From NCBI GenBank assembly GCA_001795455.1, contig MGPB01000025.1, positions 1-64,000 on the forward strand: 64,000 bases of DNA. Reading direction: 5' to 3'. The stretch is from Curvibacter sp. GWA2_63_95. GTDB taxonomy: Bacteria; Pseudomonadota; Gammaproteobacteria; Burkholderiales; Burkholderiaceae_C. This document shows, piece by piece, positions 43,239 through 51,170 of the stretch. Below the pieces are notes generated by a model. The model was not told where the DNA came from. It did no database searches and worked only from the letters and a program-made list of their open reading frames with translations. How positions within the stretch are numbered: position 1 is the stretch's first letter; every line of letters starts with the position of its first letter. The translations under genes and the position numbers were made by a program.

Positions 43239-44662
43239 GCACGCCCCGAATCGCCCGCGCGCTGCTGGCCCTGTGCAGTGTGATCCACATGGCGTGGGCC
43301 GCCGACGCGCCCACGCCCGCCGAATTTGCCTGGCGCGGCCAGCTGCTGCTGCCCGCTGGTGCCAGCCTGGTGCGGGCCGAGCTGCCGGTGGAGGCCTTGC
43401 TGCGCATGCAAAACGCTGCGGGCCACGATGTGCGTGTGTTCAACGCCGACGGTGCTGTGGTGCCCTATGCATTGCTGCGCCCGGCCGACCTGGAGCGCAG
43501 CGCCCCGGCCGTGCAAACCCGGGCCTACCCGGCCTACCCCTTGTTTGCCACCGCCGCTGGTGCACCGCCCGCACGCGGTGCGGTGGAGGTGCGCGTGTCG
43601 GCGGATGGCGCCAGCACCGGCAGCGCCTGGGTGCGCTGGAATACAGCGGCTAAGGCCGGTGACAAGGCCAGTGCCGCACTGCCTGCCGATGCGCAGCCGT
43701 TGCAGGCCGCCCTGTTTGACACCCGGGCCGAGCAGCACACGCTGTCCGCGCTGCGCCTGAAGGCCGAGCTGCCACGCAATACGCTGGTGCACCTGCAGCT
43801 GGAGAGCAGTGCCAACCTGCAGGGCTGGCAGAGCGTGCCGGTGAAAGGCCCGCTGTTCCGTTTTGACGGGGCCGACGCGCCCAACAGCATGGTGCTGGAA
43901 CTGCAGCAGCCACTCGATGTGAAAGGTCGTTACCTGCGCCTGGGCTGGGCCGGGCAGGACGGCGTGCAGGTCAGCGCGCTGACCGGCCAGGTGGCCACGC
44001 CCCACACGCAGCCCCCGCGTGTGCGCGCCGCCTTGCCGGCTGGCGCGGCCGATGGCAACAGCCTGGTGTGGACGCTGCCTTTTGCCACACCGCTGATGGC
44101 GTTGCACTTGCAAGCCGCACAAGACAACACCCTGGTGCCGGTGCGTATTTCGGGCCGCAGTGATGCGACCCAACCTTGGCGGGCGCTGGCGTCCACCGTG
44201 GTCTACCGCCTGGACACCGTGGGCCAGGGCAGCAGCAACCGTGCATTTGCCCTGCCAGCCACCCCGGTGCGCGCGTTGCGGGTGGAGGCCAGCAACGGCC
44301 AGCCACTGCCTGCGGGCGGACTGCATGCCACGGTGGAATTTGCGCCCTTGCAACTGGCGCTGCTGGCCTCGGGCCCCGGGCCGTTCACGCTGGCCGTAGG
44401 CCGGACCAACACGCCGTCGGCTGCGGTGGAGGCCGGTGTGTTGGGGGCGGTGTCACCGGCCAAGCTGGCCGAACTGCCCGCAGCCGCGGTGCAGCAGCTG
44501 CGGGCCGACCCACCCGATGCCCCCCAGCTCTGGGCTGCCAAACTGCTGCCCAGTGGTGTGAGCCTGCGCACGGCAGCGCTGTGGCTGGTGCTGGTGGTGG
44601 GGGTGTTGGTGCTGGCGGGAGTGGCCTACGCCCTGATCCGCCAGATCACTGGCTCAAAATGA
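43235..44662 (+). CDS. DUF3999 family protein
   Basis: 475 residues. There is a signal peptide ending AWA (about residue 22), a long beta-rich periplasmic domain and a single C-terminal membrane helix (LWLVLVVGVLVLAGVAYALI) with the short tail RQITGSK. The ATG lies in an ATGA overlap with the DUF2339 gene, so translation is coupled and the two products probably interact at the inner membrane. No enzymatic motif is evident. The 3' end overlaps the convergent RcnB-like gene by 17 bases. Confidence 0.85.
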   Translation: MSTPRIARALLALCSVIHMAWAADAPTPAEFAWRGQLLLPAGASLVRAELPVEALLRMQNAAGHDVRVFNADGAVVPYALLRPADLERSAPAVQTRAYPAYPLFATAAGAPPARGAVEVRVSADGASTGSAWVRWNTAAKAGDKASAALPADAQPLQAALFDTRAEQHTLSALRLKAELPRNTLVHLQLESSANLQGWQSVPVKGPLFRFDGADAPNSMVLELQQPLDVKGRYLRLGWAGQDGVQVSALTGQVATPHTQPPRVRAALPAGAADGNSLVWTLPFATPLMALHLQAAQDNTLVPVRISGRSDATQPWRALASTVVYRLDTVGQGSSNRAFALPATPVRALRVEASNGQPLPAGGLHATVEFAPLQLALLASGPGPFTLAVGRTNTPSAAVEAGVLGAVSPAKLAELPAAAVQQLRADPPDAPQLWAAKLLPSGVSLRTAALWLVLVVGVLVLAGVAYALIRQITGSK

Positions 44663-45098
44663 TCTGCGCAATGACACCGGTGGCGATCGCGATCAGCACA
44701 TAGTCCGCGCCCACCTGCACCCACTGGTGGCCGCGGCGTGGCGCGGGCAGGTGGTGGCCGTAGTAGTTGTTCACCACATAGATAGGGCGGCGGTATTCGT
44801 AGGGCAGGTAGCCGCCCCGGCGGAAGTCGGGCCCGCGGGCGCCGTAGTAGCCGGGGTGGCCATCCCAGCGGCTGTAGCCCCGGTTGTCACGGCGCTCATC
44901 GTGCCGGTTGTCGTAGCGCTCATCCCGGCGATCATCGCGGTCGTCGTTGCGGCCACGGCCGTTGTCGTGGCGTCCCCGGTCCTGCTGGCTCCAGCGTTCG
45001 TCGTCCGGCCCGTGTCGACCACGGCCTTCGGCCTGCGCCAGGGTGCCAAACCCCATGCTGGCGATGACGATGGTGCACACAATGGCGGTGGATTTCAT
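44646..45098 (-). CDS. RcnB-like periplasmic protein
   Basis: 150 residues. A signal peptide ending AQA (residue 23) is followed by an Arg/Asp/Asn-rich low-complexity region (about 25-75), then the RcnB fold: RRGGYLPYEYRRPIYVVNNYYGHHLPAPRRGHQWVQVG and the hydrophobic C-terminal strand YVLIAIATGVIAQIILSQ. RcnB modulates nickel and cobalt efflux in E. coli, but members without rcnA nearby, as here, have unknown roles. The ATG at 45098 fits the signal peptide. Confidence 0.85.
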   Translation of the reverse strand: MKSTAIVCTIVIASMGFGTLAQAEGRGRHGPDDERWSQQDRGRHDNGRGRNDDRDDRRDERYDNRHDERRDNRGYSRWDGHPGYYGARGPDFRRGGYLPYEYRRPIYVVNNYYGHHLPAPRRGHQWVQVGADYVLIAIATGVIAQIILSQ

Positions 45099-45206
45099 AA
45101 GGTGCCTATGGAAGTGAAGGAGCTTGCATGGTCCCCCGCGCAGGTAACGGGCGTGTAAAGCCTTTGCGCTTTTGTGCAAGCAATGGTTGCACCCTGTGCT
45201 GCCCCA

Positions 45207-45274
45207 TTTATGAACAAAATAGGCCTCTAGCCCTCGTGGAATATGCGCAAGCAGCTACTAAATTTATAGCGGTT
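45207..45274 (+). repeat. Dispersed repeat, copy 5
   Basis: Intergenic between ogt and the RcnB-like gene. It reads TTTATGAACAAAATAGGCCT, then AGCCCTCGTGGAATATGCGC, then AAGCAGCTACTAAATTTATA, and is full length by comparison with copy 6. The rest of this 197-base gap holds nothing else I can identify. Confidence 0.8.
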
Positions 45275-45295
45275 TGCAGCCCACCTGCCCGGGGC

Positions 45296-45847
45296 TTATT
45301 CGTCAAACAAGCCCGGTCCGTTGAAGCGGGCCCGCTCGGCCAACAGCATGCGCAGCTTGGTGTCCATGCCGCCGGGGGCCGAGAAACCACCTGCCCCGCT
45401 TTGGGCGGCCAGGATGCGGTGGCAGGGCACCACCGGGGCAAACGGGTTGGCACCCAGGGCCTGGCCCACGGCGCGTGCCGCACCGGGCTCGCCCAGCAGG
45501 TGCGCCAGCTCGCCGTAGGTCAGCGTCTCCCCGGGCGGGATGCTGCGCGCCAGCGTGTAGACGCGTTGGTAAAAAGGTGGCACACCCTCCATGTCCAGCA
45601 CCAGGTGGCTCAGGTCGCGCGGCTCGGTGGGCGCACCGGCCAGCAGGGCCGCGATGGCATCCATGGCGGTTTGCACATCGGGTGGCGGTGCAGCTTCGGG
45701 CGCGTGGGGAAAACGGGCCTGCATGCGCAGGCGCGTGGTGGCTTCATCGGCCTCGGGCAGTTGCACGCCGGTCAGGCCCTGGGGGCCCCAGGCAATGCCG
45801 CAGTGGCCCAGCGCGGTGGCAAACAGGGCGAAGGCGGTGGTGGGCAT
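45296..45847 (-). CDS. ogt: Methylated-DNA-protein-cysteine methyltransferase
   Basis: 183 residues. The suicidal cysteine is Cys142 in PVVPCHRIL, and IPPGETLTYGELAHLLG and ARAVGQALGANP form the DNA-binding helix region. It repairs O6-methylguanine. The N-terminal pseudo-domain is short and there is no Ada metal-binding domain, so the Ogt type fits better than Ada. It follows the RskA-like gene by nine bases on the same strand and could share its transcript. Confidence 0.92.
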   Translation of the reverse strand: MPTTAFALFATALGHCGIAWGPQGLTGVQLPEADEATTRLRMQARFPHAPEAAPPPDVQTAMDAIAALLAGAPTEPRDLSHLVLDMEGVPPFYQRVYTLARSIPPGETLTYGELAHLLGEPGAARAVGQALGANPFAPVVPCHRILAAQSGAGGFSAPGGMDTKLRMLLAERARFNGPGLFDE

Positions 45848-45856
45848 GGCCGGGGC

Positions 45857-46387
45857 TCAGATCGCCTTGTGCACCACCGCGCCCTGGAACAGATAGGGCA
45901 GGCGCGGGCCGCGCTCACCGGGGACGCCGCCTTTGTCTTCCACACTGATGGCGAGTTGTGCCACGCCCTGCAGGGCGTCGGCCCGGGCGGGCAGTGCCAA
46001 GGTGCCGGCTTTGCTGGCCAGCACCCCCAGCGACTGGGGTGCCTGCCCCAGGCGCAGCGCCCAGAGTTGCATGCTGTCCTCGCGGCCTTCCTTCACCCCA
46101 TTCAGGCGTTGCAGTTGCAGCACGCCACTGGACGGGTCCTGGGTGACCAGCAGTGCCGGGCTTTGTGTGCTGTCCAGCAGCACCGCCAGCGTGCGGATTT
46201 GGGGTTGTTGTGCCAATTGCTGTTGTTGGTGGGCAATCTGGGCTTTGAACTGCTCGAACATGCTGGCCGTGCCAGCGATCAGCGTGGCCAGCAACACCGC
46301 CAGGGTGATGGCCCCGGCGCGCCACCAGGGGCTGACGCCTGTGCGTGCTGGGGCAGGGCTGGTGGTGGTGGGAGTCGTTTCGGTCAT
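45857..46387 (-). CDS. RskA-like membrane protein lacking the anti-sigma domain
   Basis: 176 residues: a short cytoplasmic N-terminus, one membrane helix (about 24-44), then a periplasmic domain with MQLWALRLGQAPQSLGVL and VAQLAISVEDKGGVPGE, the pattern of the C-terminal domain of anti-sigma-K factors of the RskA type. The N-terminal zinc-binding anti-sigma domain is missing, replaced by a Thr/Pro-rich 20-residue leader, and no ECF sigma gene lies beside it. It may have lost its original function or bind another partner. Confidence 0.68.
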   Translation of the reverse strand: MTETTPTTTSPAPARTGVSPWWRAGAITLAVLLATLIAGTASMFEQFKAQIAHQQQQLAQQPQIRTLAVLLDSTQSPALLVTQDPSSGVLQLQRLNGVKEGREDSMQLWALRLGQAPQSLGVLASKAGTLALPARADALQGVAQLAISVEDKGGVPGERGPRLPYLFQGAVVHKAI

Positions 46388-46452
46388 GGGTGTGGAAGTG
46401 GGCTGGTGCAGGTGTGCATCGTAGTCCCTTGCGCAGCTATGCGTGTCGTCAC

Positions 46453-47217
46453 TTAGCCAGCGGCGTGCAGTGCCTGCCCAAGGGTTTGCGCGCCCGGTGC
46501 ATAGGCCGCCAGGCCTGCGCCCACCAGCGCCACAAACAAGGCAGTCAGCGCGAAGGGCAACACGGTGCGGCGAAACGCGGTGCTGAGCCAGTGGCTGCTG
46601 TCGGCATTGCGCAGGCGGCGGTACAGCGTGTACGAGAGCACACCGTCAAACAGCAACTCGGCAAACAAGGCAGGCGCCAGGTACACCACATACAGCGACG
46701 CAAACGCCAACCCGATGGCCAAGGCGATGGCCAGCAGCGGAATGGCGAATTCATCGGCATCGCCCACCGAGCCCACCGCATCGCCCACAGAGGACAACAC
46801 ACCGGGCTCGTCGGCAGGCAGTGCCGTGGATGCGTCAAAGTGGCCGCTGGCGCCACCACCCACAAAGTCTCCACCGCCGCCACTGGGCAGCGGCGCCTCG
46901 CCAGCACCACAGTTGCCACTGCGGGGCAGCGCCAAGTCCACCACATCGGGCAGCAGGTTGTAGTCCTGCGCCTGGGTACGCAGCCACAGCCATAACAGGC
47001 CCAAAAACACCAGGTAGCCGCCCGCCAGCGCTGCGGGGTAACGCAGTGCCATCTGGTCCATGCCCAAGGCCAGCAAGAGGACGGACAGCAGCCAGCCGGC
47101 CGCACCGGTGAGCGCCACGATGAGGCCCATCTGCAGGCGTGGGTAGGTGTCTTGCTCCAGCTGGTGCTGCAGGCGCACGATGGCCAGGGATCGGGTCAGG
47201 CGGATGTGGCGGGGCAT
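46453..47217 (-). CDS. Membrane protein of unknown function
   Basis: 254 residues, four to five predicted helices (two near 32-76, others near 165-190 and 220-245), with a central cytoplasmic or periplasmic linker rich in Gly, Ser and Asp (about 97-155). I do not recognise the family. It lies 18 bases downstream of pbpC and 65 bases before the RskA-like gene on the same strand, so it may belong to a pbpC operon. AT-rich or transferred character is not evident. Confidence 0.72.
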   Translation of the reverse strand: MPRHIRLTRSLAIVRLQHQLEQDTYPRLQMGLIVALTGAAGWLLSVLLLALGMDQMALRYPAALAGGYLVFLGLLWLWLRTQAQDYNLLPDVVDLALPRSGNCGAGEAPLPSGGGGDFVGGGASGHFDASTALPADEPGVLSSVGDAVGSVGDADEFAIPLLAIALAIGLAFASLYVVYLAPALFAELLFDGVLSYTLYRRLRNADSSHWLSTAFRRTVLPFALTALFVALVGAGLAAYAPGAQTLGQALHAAG

Positions 47218-47235
47218 GGCGGATGGCTCCGTGGT

Positions 47236-49524
47236 TCAACGGCGGGGGGCGGTGGTTGGCGGGGTTTTGACACCGGCCCCGCGTACTTCAAAACGCACCT
47301 CGTCCAGCACCTGGCCTTTGGCATCGGTAATCTGGATGAGATGCCGGCCGGGCCAGATCGGCCACTGCGCGGTGTTGCCTTTGGCTACCGGCTTGCCGTC
47401 CACCAGCCAGCGCAGGTTGCTGCCCTCGGCTTGCAGCGTCAGGCGCTGCGCTTTGGGGGGGATGTCGGGGTCCAGGGCGATGATGGTGCCGTGGGTGGGG
47501 GCGGTGATGCGGGCAGTGGGTGCAGCGCCAGATTTCAAGCCTTTTTGGCCCCCAGCCCTCGTGGATATTGCGCGAGCAGCTCCTGAATCCATAGCAAATG
47601 TAGCTTGCTGCGTGCCGTCCACAAACCACTCGGTGCGCGCCGCCTCCAGGCTGGGGGTGTTGTTGGCAGGGGCAAATTGCACCGTTTTTTGCACCAGGCC
47701 TGTGGGGGGCTTGGGCGCACGGCTGGCTTGCTTGGCATGCAAGAAGTTCATCACCGCGGCCCAGATGGGCGCCGCACCCGTGGTACCGCTGACGTCCCAC
47801 ATGGGCGCGCCGCTGGCGTTGCCTACCCACACGCCCACGGTGTAGCGCTGGCTGTAGCCCACGGCCCAGTTGTCGCGCATGTCTTTGCTGGTGCCGGTTT
47901 TGACCGCGCTCCAGAAACGCGTGGCCAGCACGCTGTCGGTGCCAAAGGTGCGGGCGCGGGCCATGGGGTCACTCAGGATGTCGCCCACGATGAAGGCTGC
48001 ACGCGGGTCCAGTGCCTGGGGGGCCGGCGCTGGCTTGCCGGGCAGCAGGGTGGTGGGGCTGGCCCGCCCGCCATTGGCCAGCGCACGGTAGGCGTTGGCC
48101 AGGTTCAGCAGCGAGACCTCGGCACTGCCCAGCGCCAGGCTGTAGCCGTAAAAGTCGCCACTCTCGGCCAGCGGCAGGCCCAGGCGCACCAGTTGCTTCT
48201 GGAAGGCATCGGGCGAGACCATCACCAGCGTGCGCACCGCCGGTACGTTGAGCGAGGCGCCCAGCGCGGTGCGCGCCGACACCCAGCCTTTGAAATGCCG
48301 GTCGTAGTTCTGCGGGATGTAGAGGCCGCCCGTGGTCTGGATCTGTGTGGCCGAGTCTTCCAGCAGCGAGGCCGCGGTGATGCGCCGCTCGGCAATGGCT
48401 TGCGCATACAGGAAGGGTTTGAGCGTGGAGCCGGGCTGGCGCAGTGCGGTCACCGCGTCCACATCGGCTGCGTTGCTCAGCGGCCCGCTGGAGCCGACCC
48501 AGGCCAGCACCTCGCCGGTGGCGTTGTCCAGCACCAGCAGGGCGGCATCTTCCACATGGCGGCCTGCCAGTTCGCGCAGGTGGCTTTGCAGCGTTTGCAC
48601 CGCAAAGCGCTGCAGCGGGGCGCGCAGGGTGGTGCGGATAGCCGCCCTTCGCGCTGCGCCTGGCCCGTCCTGAGCAGGGCGAACGGATGCGAGTTGCCGC
48701 GCCACATGCGGGGCAATACCTTCGCTGGCGGCGTAGTCGCGCCGCTGCAGGGCGCCGGTCACAAACAAATCCAGCGCGGCACAGTTGGCAGCCGCAGTCT
48801 CCAGGCTTTTGAGCACACTGCAGGCGCGCTGCACCACCTGTGGCTCTTTGGCGTTGGGCGCGCGCACCAGGGCGGCGGCCACGGCGGCTTCGCGGTTGTC
48901 CAGGCCGTGGGCGGCTTTGCCAAACAGGGTCTGGCTCAGCGCATCGATGCCCACCAGCTCGCCACGGAACGGCACCAGGTTCAGGTAGGCCTCCAGAATC
49001 TGGTCCTTGCGCCAGCCACGCTCCAGGCTCTGGGCCGAGAAGGTTTGGCCCAGCTTCTGCACCACGCTGCGCCCGCCGCTGCCGCGCCGCAAGTCTTCGT
49101 CCAGCAGACCGGCCAGCTGCATGGTGATGGTGGAGGCGCCGCGCGTCTTGGTGTTCCACAAATTGGCCCAGGCTGCGGCGGACACGGCGCGCCAGTCCAC
49201 CCCGCTGTGTTCGTAAAAGCGTTTGTCCTCCGACAGCACCAGCGCTGTGCGCAGGGCAGGGGAGATGTCGGCCAGAGCTACCCACTGGCCACGCCGCACC
49301 GTGGCGTCGGTGCGCAGGCGGTGCAGCAGCTCGCCGTCGCGGGAAAGGATCTGGGTGTCGGAAGGCTGGTAGCCCGCTTTTGTTTCATTAAAAGTGGCTG
49401 TGTTGCCCGTGGATTGTGCGCAGACAGCTACTAAAAATATAGCAATCAGCGTGCCCGGTCGCCCCCGAAGTAGTCGTTTCTGCAACGTGTTCGTTCCCGT
49501 TTCTGTATGCCGCGTAGCACGCAA
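47236..49524 (-). CDS. pbpC: Penicillin-binding protein 1C
   Basis: 762 residues from the TTG at 49524. The glycosyltransferase domain carries SEDKRFYEHSGVDWRA and GASTITMQLA. The transpeptidase has S366-T-L-K369 and KTGT at 542-545, and a C-terminal BiPBP_C domain follows. It makes peptidoglycan at the inner membrane. No ATG precedes the glycosyltransferase motifs; TTG at 49524 or TTG at 49485 (with GGGA upstream) must initiate. The short membrane anchor (about 26-48) and a linker in the C-terminal region (about 642-665) are encoded by copies of the dispersed repeat. Its usual partner, alpha-2-macroglobulin, lies 10.8 kb upstream. Confidence 0.9.
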   Translation of the reverse strand: MRATRHTETGTNTLQKRLLRGRPGTLIAIFLVAVCAQSTGNTATFNETKAGYQPSDTQILSRDGELLHRLRTDATVRRGQWVALADISPALRTALVLSEDKRFYEHSGVDWRAVSAAAWANLWNTKTRGASTITMQLAGLLDEDLRRGSGGRSVVQKLGQTFSAQSLERGWRKDQILEAYLNLVPFRGELVGIDALSQTLFGKAAHGLDNREAAVAAALVRAPNAKEPQVVQRACSVLKSLETAAANCAALDLFVTGALQRRDYAASEGIAPHVARQLASVRPAQDGPGAARRAAIRTTLRAPLQRFAVQTLQSHLRELAGRHVEDAALLVLDNATGEVLAWVGSSGPLSNAADVDAVTALRQPGSTLKPFLYAQAIAERRITAASLLEDSATQIQTTGGLYIPQNYDRHFKGWVSARTALGASLNVPAVRTLVMVSPDAFQKQLVRLGLPLAESGDFYGYSLALGSAEVSLLNLANAYRALANGGRASPTTLLPGKPAPAPQALDPRAAFIVGDILSDPMARARTFGTDSVLATRFWSAVKTGTSKDMRDNWAVGYSQRYTVGVWVGNASGAPMWDVSGTTGAAPIWAAVMNFLHAKQASRAPKPPTGLVQKTVQFAPANNTPSLEAARTEWFVDGTQQATFAMDSGAARAISTRAGGQKGLKSGAAPTARITAPTHGTIIALDPDIPPKAQRLTLQAEGSNLRWLVDGKPVAKGNTAQWPIWPGRHLIQITDAKGQVLDEVRFEVRGAGVKTPPTTAPRR
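47531..47601 (+). repeat. Dispersed repeat, copy 6, in frame in pbpC
   Basis: Best-preserved copy: GATTTCAAGCCTTTTTGGCC, then CCAGCCCTCGTGGATATTGC, then GCGAGCAGCTCCTGAATCC, then ATAGCAAA. The complementary strand is read as pbpC codons for FAMDSGAARAISTRAGGQKG without a stop. Confidence 0.85.
49382..49447 (+). repeat. Dispersed repeat, diverged copy 7, in pbpC 5' region
   Basis: GTGGATTGTGCGCAGACAGC followed by TACTAAAAATATAGCAATC aligns with copy 6 at roughly 70 percent by eye. Its complement encodes LIAIFLVAVCAQSTGNTA, the membrane anchor of PbpC. Confidence 0.62.
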
Positions 49525-49628
49525 TAGGTTGGCTACGCATGCGCAAGTATTACCTCGCGGGACCCCGTGGAGACCCCGATGGGGAAGGAATGTGCATGAG
49601 CTTTTAAAAATATCATTTCAATCAATAT

Positions 49629-49656
49629 TTGACTTTATTGATAAAAGTGATAAATT
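49629..49656 (+). promoter_or_regulatory. Candidate sigma-70 promoter of the second signalling operon
   Basis: TTGACT (49629-49634), a 16-base spacer and TAAATT (49651-49656), 33 bases before the ATG at 49690. The surrounding stretch (49600-49685) is strongly AT-rich, and its AAATATCA...TTGATA wording resembles the promoter patch at 31700-31745. Confidence 0.55.
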
Positions 49657-49689
49657 AAATGCAGCAAACAGCAAATTTATATCCAGATC

Positions 49690-50796
49690 ATGGCTATCAA
49701 TTACCACCAACCCTCCGTAAACGCGCTTTTCGATGCGATGCCGTGGCCGATTCTGACCTTCGGCGTCAATGGATTGATCAGCTATGCGAACAAGGCTGCC
49801 AAGGTGCATCCCGGCAAGCCGGTAGACGCCATGAGCGGGAAGCCTGTCATCAAGTCCCTGGTGAGGGATGTGGCGCTGAACAAAGTAAAACTTCCCTACA
49901 AAGTTGACGTTGAGTTGGCGGATGGGAATCGTGTTGCCGGCATGTTCATGGCGGGCCCTTGTGGATTGGATATTGCCTTTGTCATCCAGGATGCCACGGA
50001 ACAGGCCAGCCGGGAGACCCAACTGCGCGGCCTGCCGGACATCATTGCGCTGCTTCGCGATGAAGTGGGCCCCCCCTTGCGCAAGCTCTCCGGTCTGCTG
50101 GGCTCGCTGCCCGAAAGTTCTGAGCTTGCTGCATTGGAAGAGGCCGCAGGTGCGCTGGACCAACGGCTTCGGCGTTTGGCTGACCTGATCGCCGTGTTCG
50201 GCGACGAGGTGCTGATTACCACGGACCGTATCGAACTGTCGGAGGTTGTTCAGTCAGTCTGTGCGGAACTGACACCTCGCGCAACTGCCAAAAAGGTGCT
50301 GATTCAAATTACGGAGCCTTCGCAGGTGCTTCCGCCCATCTATGGCAATGCCAATCTCATTCGGCGTGCTTTTTTCGAGTGTTTTGACAACGCAATCACC
50401 CACTCCCGCAGAGAGGTCAACAGCCAGCAACAGCTGTTGGTCAAAGTCGCCTACACACTGACCGGAGAACATGTGCTGATCACGGTGCGCAATTTGGGGG
50501 CCATTCCTGAAGAGGAGCGGGGTGTGGAAACCCGTGATGTATTCACGAAATCGCCCAACCTCCCAGCCAATGACACCAAAGGCAGATTGGGCCTGCCGCT
50601 GGTGAGCCGCATCGTGGGGCTGCATGGGGGCAACATCCGTGTTGCGGCAATGGGGGATGACGAGACGCGGGTCATGATGGAGTTCCCCACAGGGGCCCCT
50701 TTGCGCGGGCAAGCACAGCTCGATATTGCCCAGGCGCAGCGCTATGCCGCGGATCTGGCCCAACTTATGTCACGCCGTAAAAAGGAGGCAGCATGA
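49690..50796 (+). CDS. PAS-containing degenerate histidine kinase (phosphoacceptor His replaced)
   Basis: 368-residue soluble protein. An N-terminal PAS domain (about 8-105) leads to a dimerisation-like helix pair. RDEVGPPLRKLSGLLG occupies the place of the usual SHELRTPL...ILG, putting Asp124 where the phosphohistidine should be. The ATPase domain keeps the N box (FECFDNAITHS), a G1-like NLGAIP without the usual Asp-x-Gly, and GRLGLPLVSRIVGLHGG. Autophosphorylation therefore looks impaired. It overlaps the receiver gene by four bases. It may bind ATP and regulate the partner kinase or receiver. No ribosome site is clear at the ATG. Confidence 0.82.
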   Translation: MAINYHQPSVNALFDAMPWPILTFGVNGLISYANKAAKVHPGKPVDAMSGKPVIKSLVRDVALNKVKLPYKVDVELADGNRVAGMFMAGPCGLDIAFVIQDATEQASRETQLRGLPDIIALLRDEVGPPLRKLSGLLGSLPESSELAALEEAAGALDQRLRRLADLIAVFGDEVLITTDRIELSEVVQSVCAELTPRATAKKVLIQITEPSQVLPPIYGNANLIRRAFFECFDNAITHSRREVNSQQQLLVKVAYTLTGEHVLITVRNLGAIPEEERGVETRDVFTKSPNLPANDTKGRLGLPLVSRIVGLHGGNIRVAAMGDDETRVMMEFPTGAPLRGQAQLDIAQAQRYAADLAQLMSRRKKEAA

Positions 50797-51170
50797 AACG
50801 CAGTGCCTTGATTGTTGACGATCAGGTCGATATCAGGAGTCTTTTGCTTGTGACCATGGAGTCCGAGGATTTCGACCTCCATGAAGCCGACAACGGAGAA
50901 GACGCCTGGCGCATTGCGCAGAACCTGCGCCCCGCCATCGTGCTCCTCGATGTGATGATGCCTGGGGCACTGGACGGGTACCAGGTGTGCCAAAAAATAA
51001 AGACCGATGCCACCCTGCAATCCATGACCAAGGTCATCCTGCTGACGGCCCGGGGCCAAAGAACGGACATCGAAAGAGGCGAGGCCGTGGGGTGTGATGC
51101 CTACCTGGTGAAACCATTCAGCCCGATAGAACTGCTGGATACCGTCGACAGATTGCTGGCAAAACCATGA
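50793..51170 (+). CDS. Single-domain response regulator (REC), paralogue of the one at 31801
   Basis: 125 residues. Asp9-Asp10, phosphoacceptor Asp53 in LLDVMMPG, Thr in LLTARG and Lys in VKPFSP are intact. There is no output domain. A strong AAAGGAGG site precedes the ATG, and ATGA overlaps join it to both the degenerate kinase upstream and the binding protein downstream. The shared GALDGYQVC / GSLDGLDVC and DAYLVKPFSP blocks indicate common descent with the receiver of the first island. Confidence 0.9.
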   Translation: MKRSALIVDDQVDIRSLLLVTMESEDFDLHEADNGEDAWRIAQNLRPAIVLLDVMMPGALDGYQVCQKIKTDATLQSMTKVILLTARGQRTDIERGEAVGCDAYLVKPFSPIELLDTVDRLLAKP

